From Nitrospirae bacterium CG1_02_44_142 (GTDB lineage: Bacteria > Nitrospirota > Thermodesulfovibrionia > Thermodesulfovibrionales > UBA1546), in contig MNVK01000018.1 in NCBI GenBank assembly GCA_001871685.1, forward strand, positions 1 to 9,260: a stretch of DNA of 9,260 bases, in the 5' to 3' direction. Made by a program: the position numbers and the translations under genes. The notes beneath the pieces are model-generated. The model made no database searches and was not told the origin of the DNA. It was given only the letters and a program-made list of their open reading frames with translations. Shown piece by piece: positions 6,358-9,260 of the stretch. Within the stretch, counting starts at the first letter, position 1. Every line of letters begins with the position of its first letter.

Positions 6358-8439
6358 ATGAAGAAAAGTATTTTGTTTACAGTCATATTGCTTGCTATTT
6401 TCAGCGCCGCATCAGGTGAAACACCCATGCCGCACAACAGCACAAAGGGCAATAAAAATAATCCCCCCTCACCCCCCTTTGACAAAGGGGGGATGGGGGG
6501 ATTTTCGGAGCAAGATACAGACGGGAAGTATTTTTTCATAAAGGGCAAAAGCGAATTTGACGCCGGCAGATATGCCGGGGCGATTGAGAGCCTCTCCGAG
6601 GCATACAAAAGACTTCCTGCTGTCAGGGATTACGTACTTTTTTATCTGTCCAGGGCCTACACCGAATCAGGCAGCCTCGCCGAATCCAATTTGAGAATAA
6701 AAGAGCTTTTGAAAGATTATCCGTCATCCCCGCTGCGTAAAAGGGCGCGGGGGCTTGAAATCAAAAACCTTATTGCCTCAGGCGAGACGCCTCATAATCC
6801 GGAGATTTTTGAATCTTACGTCAGGGATTATCCTGAAGACCATGAAATAAAATTCCTGATTGCAAAGCAGCTCAAGGATAAAGGAGAAACAGAAAGGGCA
6901 AAGGCAATTTTCAAAACCATCTATCTCAGCAGCGACGGGATGTCCTCAAGGTTGGCATACGGCGAACTAACAGCCTCTGATATTACCCTGCAGGATGTTA
7001 TTGAAAGGGCGGCGAATCTCATAAACGCTATGGAGTTTAAAAAAGCAGAATCGGCATTGAGAGAGGCGCTGGCATCCGCCTCTGGCGGAGACGACGGGCA
7101 GCGCAGGATGGAAATCATTAAAAAACTCGGCTATGTGTTATTTAAGCAGAAACGCTATAAAGAATCAGCAGACGCATACGAGAAAGCAGGAGATTATTAT
7201 CTGAAGGCAAAGGCGCTTTACAGGGCTGGGGATAAAACCGGATTTGAAGCTGCCCTGAATAAGCTGTCTTTAATGGCTGACAGAAGGACCGGCTCGCTTC
7301 TGATATTGGCGGCGCTGGATAAAAGAAGAAACGGCGAGATTGATGAGGCGCTGAATCTGTTTAAGTCCATAAAGGAGAAATACCCGTCCGAGGCTGAAAG
7401 CGCGCAGTGGGGCATTGCATGGATATATTACCGCACCGGCAATTACCGGAAAGCCCTTGCCGTCTTCACCGAGCTTTATAACAGTTTCGGCGGTTCAAAA
7501 TATCTCTACTGGAAGGCTCAGTCTCTTGAAAGAACAGGCGGGGATGCGGGCTATATTTACAGACAGCTTGCAGCCAAACCACAAGACTTTTACAGCATCC
7601 TTGCGCAGATAAAAAAAGGATTAAAGGGTGAAAAGGTCAAGGTGTCAGAGGAAAAAGCGTTAGTGAACAGTGGCAGTGTCAGTAAGGAAAAACTGCCGCA
7701 AAAAACTGACACTGACACTAATATAATCCTCAAAAACTCCGGATATAAGCCTTTCAAGTCCGAGCGCATTGACATACTTCTTGAAGCCGGCATGATAAAA
7801 GAGGCTGCGGCAGAACTGTCTGTTATAGCCGGAAAAACTACGAATCCAGACGAACTCCTATCTGTTTCCCTTAAATTGCAGGAATGCGGAGAATACAGGA
7901 GGGCCTTAACTCTGCTGCTGCATATACCAATAGGAGAGGCTGCGCAGAGTATTCTGTATCCGCTGGCCCACTGGCAGATTGTGAGAGATGTTTCAGACAG
8001 ATACGGCGCCGACCCCTTTGTAGTTCTTTCCATCATAAGGGAGGAGAGCCGCTTTGACGCGCAGGCTCGCTCACAGGCAGGCGCGCTCGGGCTCATGCAG
8101 GTGATGCCGCAGACAGCCCATGCCATAGACAAAAAGATTAACCTGAATATAAAATCAAAGGAACAGATACTTAATGTAAGGGCCAACATAAATCTCGGTT
8201 CATATTACATAACCTATCTTTTAAAAGAGTTCGGCTCGCTGCCCCCGGCTATCGCAGCTTATAACGCAGGAGAGGACGTTGTGAGGAAATGGCAGAAGGC
8301 GGGCAGCTATAAATCACTTGACGAATTCATTGAAGATATTCCTTACGAAGAGACTAAAAACTATACCAAGCGCGTTATTACAACTTATTTTGAGTATCAT
8401 AAATATACCGGCGGCAAGAGCATTCCCATGATTCTCTGA
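6358..8439 (+). CDS. slt: Soluble lytic murein transglycosylase
   Basis: Lytic transglycosylases cleave the MurNAc-GlcNAc bond of peptidoglycan, forming 1,6-anhydroMurNAc, in the periplasm. The 693-residue product begins with a Sec signal peptide (MKKSILFTVILLAIFSAASG) with no lipobox Cys. It continues with a long TPR-like helical superhelix (about 50-410 and 460-540), as in Slt70, and ends in the catalytic domain (about 545-680). Catalytic Glu563 lies in IIREESRFD, followed by GALGLMQVMPQTA (575-587) and AAYNAGEDVV (633-642). Three repeat-coded segments interrupt it: NPPSPPFDKGGMGGF after the signal peptide, ASASGGDD (239-246), and a Lys/Thr/Ser-rich linker (about 425-458). The frame also opens upstream at 6244, but the signal peptide fixes ATG 6358. 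That ATG has no clear ribosome-binding site. A ZapB-like gene follows after 43 bp. Confidence 0.93.
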   Translation: MKKSILFTVILLAIFSAASGETPMPHNSTKGNKNNPPSPPFDKGGMGGFSEQDTDGKYFFIKGKSEFDAGRYAGAIESLSEAYKRLPAVRDYVLFYLSRAYTESGSLAESNLRIKELLKDYPSSPLRKRARGLEIKNLIASGETPHNPEIFESYVRDYPEDHEIKFLIAKQLKDKGETERAKAIFKTIYLSSDGMSSRLAYGELTASDITLQDVIERAANLINAMEFKKAESALREALASASGGDDGQRRMEIIKKLGYVLFKQKRYKESADAYEKAGDYYLKAKALYRAGDKTGFEAALNKLSLMADRRTGSLLILAALDKRRNGEIDEALNLFKSIKEKYPSEAESAQWGIAWIYYRTGNYRKALAVFTELYNSFGGSKYLYWKAQSLERTGGDAGYIYRQLAAKPQDFYSILAQIKKGLKGEKVKVSEEKALVNSGSVSKEKLPQKTDTDTNIILKNSGYKPFKSERIDILLEAGMIKEAAAELSVIAGKTTNPDELLSVSLKLQECGEYRRALTLLLHIPIGEAAQSILYPLAHWQIVRDVSDRYGADPFVVLSIIREESRFDAQARSQAGALGLMQVMPQTAHAIDKKINLNIKSKEQILNVRANINLGSYYITYLLKEFGSLPPAIAAYNAGEDVVRKWQKAGSYKSLDEFIEDIPYEETKNYTKRVITTYFEYHKYTGGKSIPMIL
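6460..6503 (+). repeat. C-rich/G-rich nested palindrome in slt
   Basis: Two stems are nested: AATCCCCCC (6460-6468) pairs with GGGGGGATT (6495-6503), and CCCCCCTTT (6472-6480) pairs with AAAGGGGGG (6484-6492) around a 3-base loop. The whole 44-bp unit could form a strong hairpin in RNA or a cruciform. It codes for NPPSPPFDKGGMGGF just after the signal peptide and is the better-preserved relative of the copy at 3101-3145. Confidence 0.85.
7075..7089 (+). repeat. Small GC hairpin in slt
   Basis: TCCGCC-TCT-GGCGGA forms a 6-bp stem with a 3-base loop. It codes for Ser-Ala-Ser-Gly-Gly (residues 240-244) inside the helical region of Slt, resembling the peptide coded by the cbiQ hairpin at 2034-2066. 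It may be a short member of the same family, but could be chance. Confidence 0.4.
7672..7719 (+). repeat. Inverted repeats in the slt linker
   Basis: AGTGTCAGT (7675-7683) can pair with ACTGACACT at 7705-7713 or with the overlapping second copy at 7711-7719. GGCAGT (7672-7677) can instead pair with ACTGCC (7692-7697). An AGGTGTCAG unit lies just upstream (7640-7648). The segment codes for a polar linker (SGSVSKEKLPQKTDTDTN) between helical parts of Slt. Confidence 0.55.
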
Positions 8440-8445
8440 CGCCTC

Positions 8446-8475
8446 TTGCAATACGCTATAGCATCTTGGTATCTT
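8446..8475 (+). promoter_or_regulatory. Candidate promoter of the ZapB-like/zapA pair
   Basis: TTGCAA (8446-8451, 4 of 6) and TATCTT (8470-8475, 4 of 6) are separated by 18 bases. The predicted start of transcription would be about 8482, at or next to ATG 8483. Alternatively the pair is read through from slt, whose stop is only 43 bp upstream. Weak evidence. Confidence 0.25.
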
Positions 8476-8482
8476 AAACATC

Positions 8483-8794
8483 ATGAAACAAAACAGGACT
8501 CTGTTTGATGAGGCTCCGCAGGTAAAAAAAAGCGGGGAAAAGGCAAGCAGCAATAAAAAGGAGGGGACGCCATTGGACAGGCTTAAAAATCTTGAAGACA
8601 AGATAACAGGCGCAATAGAGAAAGTGAAGGCATTGAAGGAAGAAAAAGCCGCGCTTGAGCTCAAGATAAAAGAACTTGAGGCGAGTCTCGCTGATAGGGA
8701 TAGTGAGATAGAGAAGCTGCAGACGGAAAAGGCCGCTATAAAAAATCAGGTTGAAGGACTCCTTAATGAACTTGACACTTTAGAGGTTGCGTAG
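8483..8794 (+). CDS. zapB: ZapB-like coiled-coil division protein
   Basis: ZapB is a small coiled-coil protein that binds ZapA and helps stabilise the FtsZ ring. Here the product is 103 residues from ATG 8483. Residues 1-30 are polar and disordered-looking, and from residue 31 it is an almost continuous heptad coiled coil (LDRLKNLEDKITGAIEKVKA onward) ending in LLNELDTLEVA. The assignment rests on coiled-coil form, size and position directly before zapA (GTG starts one base after this stop). The start is uncertain: TTG 8573 has an excellent AGGAGG site at 8559-8564, eight bases upstream, and would give 73 residues, nearer the usual ZapB size. ATG 8483 has no ribosome-binding site but would fit a leaderless message. 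Many coiled coils look alike, so the family call is moderate. Confidence 0.7.
   Translation: MKQNRTLFDEAPQVKKSGEKASSNKKEGTPLDRLKNLEDKITGAIEKVKALKEEKAALELKIKELEASLADRDSEIEKLQTEKAAIKNQVEGLLNELDTLEVA
8559..8566 (+). promoter_or_regulatory. Strong ribosome-binding site inside the ZapB-like gene
   Basis: AGGAGGGG lies eight bases before the in-frame TTG at 8573, exactly where the coiled coil begins. It is the best ribosome-binding site of the slt-zapA cluster and suggests the true or a second start of the ZapB-like protein. Confidence 0.5.
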
Positions 8795-8795
8795 C

Positions 8796-9065
8796 GTGAG
8801 CAGTGTAGATGTTTATATCCTCGGCCAGAAATATACTGTAAAAGGCGATGCGCCTGAGGAGCATATACAAAAAATCGCCGCCTTTGTTGATGCAAAGATA
8901 AAAGAGGTTTACAACACTGCGCCGAATGCCGCTCCGCTTAAGGCGTCTATTCTTGCGGCCCTTAACATCGCCGATGAACTGCACAGGCTGAAGGCAGATC
9001 AGGATAACATTACAAAGCATATAGAGGAAAGGACAAAAGTCCTGAACGGATTGTTTGAGGCGTAA
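8796..9065 (+). CDS. zapA: Cell division protein ZapA
   Basis: ZapA binds FtsZ and cross-links its filaments at the division ring in the cytoplasm. The 89-residue product has the family layout: an N-terminal globular part (VDVYILGQKYTVKGDAPEEH, then IQKIAAFVDAKIKEV), a middle LKASILAALNIADELHRLK, and a C-terminal coiled-coil helix (DNITKHIEERTKVLNGLFEA). I chose GTG 8796, nine bases after TAGAGG (8781-8786); an in-frame TTG at 8787 lies directly against that site and is less likely. The gene starts one base after the stop of the ZapB-like gene, so the two are co-translated and probably act as a pair. The regulator gene at 9088 is convergent, 22 bp away, with no obvious terminator between. Confidence 0.9.
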   Translation: MSSVDVYILGQKYTVKGDAPEEHIQKIAAFVDAKIKEVYNTAPNAAPLKASILAALNIADELHRLKADQDNITKHIEERTKVLNGLFEA

Positions 9066-9087
9066 ACAGGGGAACTGCCTTCTGCTT

Positions 9088-9260
9088 TTATTCCATCAGC
9101 CCGTATTTCTTCATTTTATTAAAGAGGCTTTTTCTGCTGATGCCGAGCCGGGCTGCCGCCTCCATCCTTTTCCATCTGGCCTCCGCAAGCGCATTGATTA
9201 TAAGTTTCTTTTCCTCTTCTGACTTGATTGCCTCCACCCTTTCTTTCACTCCTGAGCCGC
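9088..9260 (-). CDS. NtrC-family sigma-54 regulator, C-terminal fragment
   Basis: Only the last 56 codons are in the window; the gene continues past the right edge. The peptide ends with a Fis-type helix-turn-helix: EEEKKLIINALAEARWKRME, then AAARLGISRKSLFNKMKKYGLME. The pattern 'A(L/R)LGISRxxLxxKMKKYGL' is typical of the DNA-binding tail of NtrC-like enhancer-binding proteins that activate sigma-54 promoters. The sensor and AAA+ domains lie outside the window, so its signal and targets cannot be named. Fis itself is unlikely because the usual Fis N-terminus would have to lie in the missing part and this ending (GLME) is typical of NtrC-type regulators. It is convergent to zapA. Confidence 0.85.
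   Translation of the reverse strand, partial: GSGVKERVEAIKSEEEKKLIINALAEARWKRMEAAARLGISRKSLFNKMKKYGLME

Noticed and set aside
7590..8189. 199-residue minus-strand reading frame opposite slt
   Set aside because: It is antisense to the Slt linker and catalytic domain, Ser/Cys-rich, and typical of a shadow frame.
9066..9087. 6S RNA gene downstream of zapA, its common location
   Set aside because: Only 22 bases separate zapA from the convergent regulator gene, too short for 6S RNA.

Overview
The window looks like chromosomal DNA from a Gram-negative, probably anaerobic or subsurface bacterium. Gram-negative character is suggested by an exported soluble lytic transglycosylase, a ZapA/ZapB pair and the Fis-type C-terminus of a sigma-54 activator. 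Moderate GC, many TTG/GTG starts and several short dispersed repeats lying inside genes would fit a Nitrospirota-like or deltaproteobacterial (Desulfobacterota-like) lineage. That placement is an inference from style and gene mix, not from a marker gene.

Layout. At the left edge is the start of lepA (EF-4), running leftward off the window. A 189-bp divergent spacer separates it from a rightward, tightly packed four-gene operon (279-3373). This operon encodes an ECF-type nickel/cobalt importer: CbiM (substrate-binding S unit), a small two-TM PDGLE/CbiN-like partner, CbiQ (T unit) and CbiO (ATPase). CbiO carries a His-rich tail and an extra helical C-terminal module. Convergent to it is cysK (4356-3427), which shares a strand with, and lies downstream of, a 618-aa protein of unknown function (6282-4426). 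A 75-bp spacer then leads to the divergent gene slt (6358-8439), a secreted lytic transglycosylase. Next come a ZapB-like coiled-coil protein and ZapA, a small FtsZ-ring pair. The right edge holds the convergent 3' end of an NtrC-family regulator.

How the genes work together. The cbi operon is one machine for metal uptake, with genes overlapping or a few bases apart. slt, zapB and zapA form a cell-wall/division cluster. cysK, lepA and the regulator are housekeeping or regulatory neighbours with no clear link.

Most notable. Several short repeat types sit in frame inside genes, and several coincide with extra peptide segments. They include a C-rich/G-rich nested palindrome coding for an NPPxPPFxKG-type peptide in both cbiO and slt, an AATTC-type AT-rich repeat in cbiM and its neighbour, a GGTGTCAG-type repeat in cbiQ and just upstream of cysK, and GC-rich hairpins coding Ala-Ser-Gly peptides in cbiQ and slt. 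In cbiO the repeat joins the ATPase to a 68-aa helical module that still has its own ATG behind a full Shine-Dalgarno sequence. This looks like a gene fusion created by a repeat. I found no CRISPR array, transposase, tRNA, rRNA or defence system. I cannot claim a wholly new system here; the repeat-mediated changes to proteins and the unknown 618-aa gene are the points to follow.
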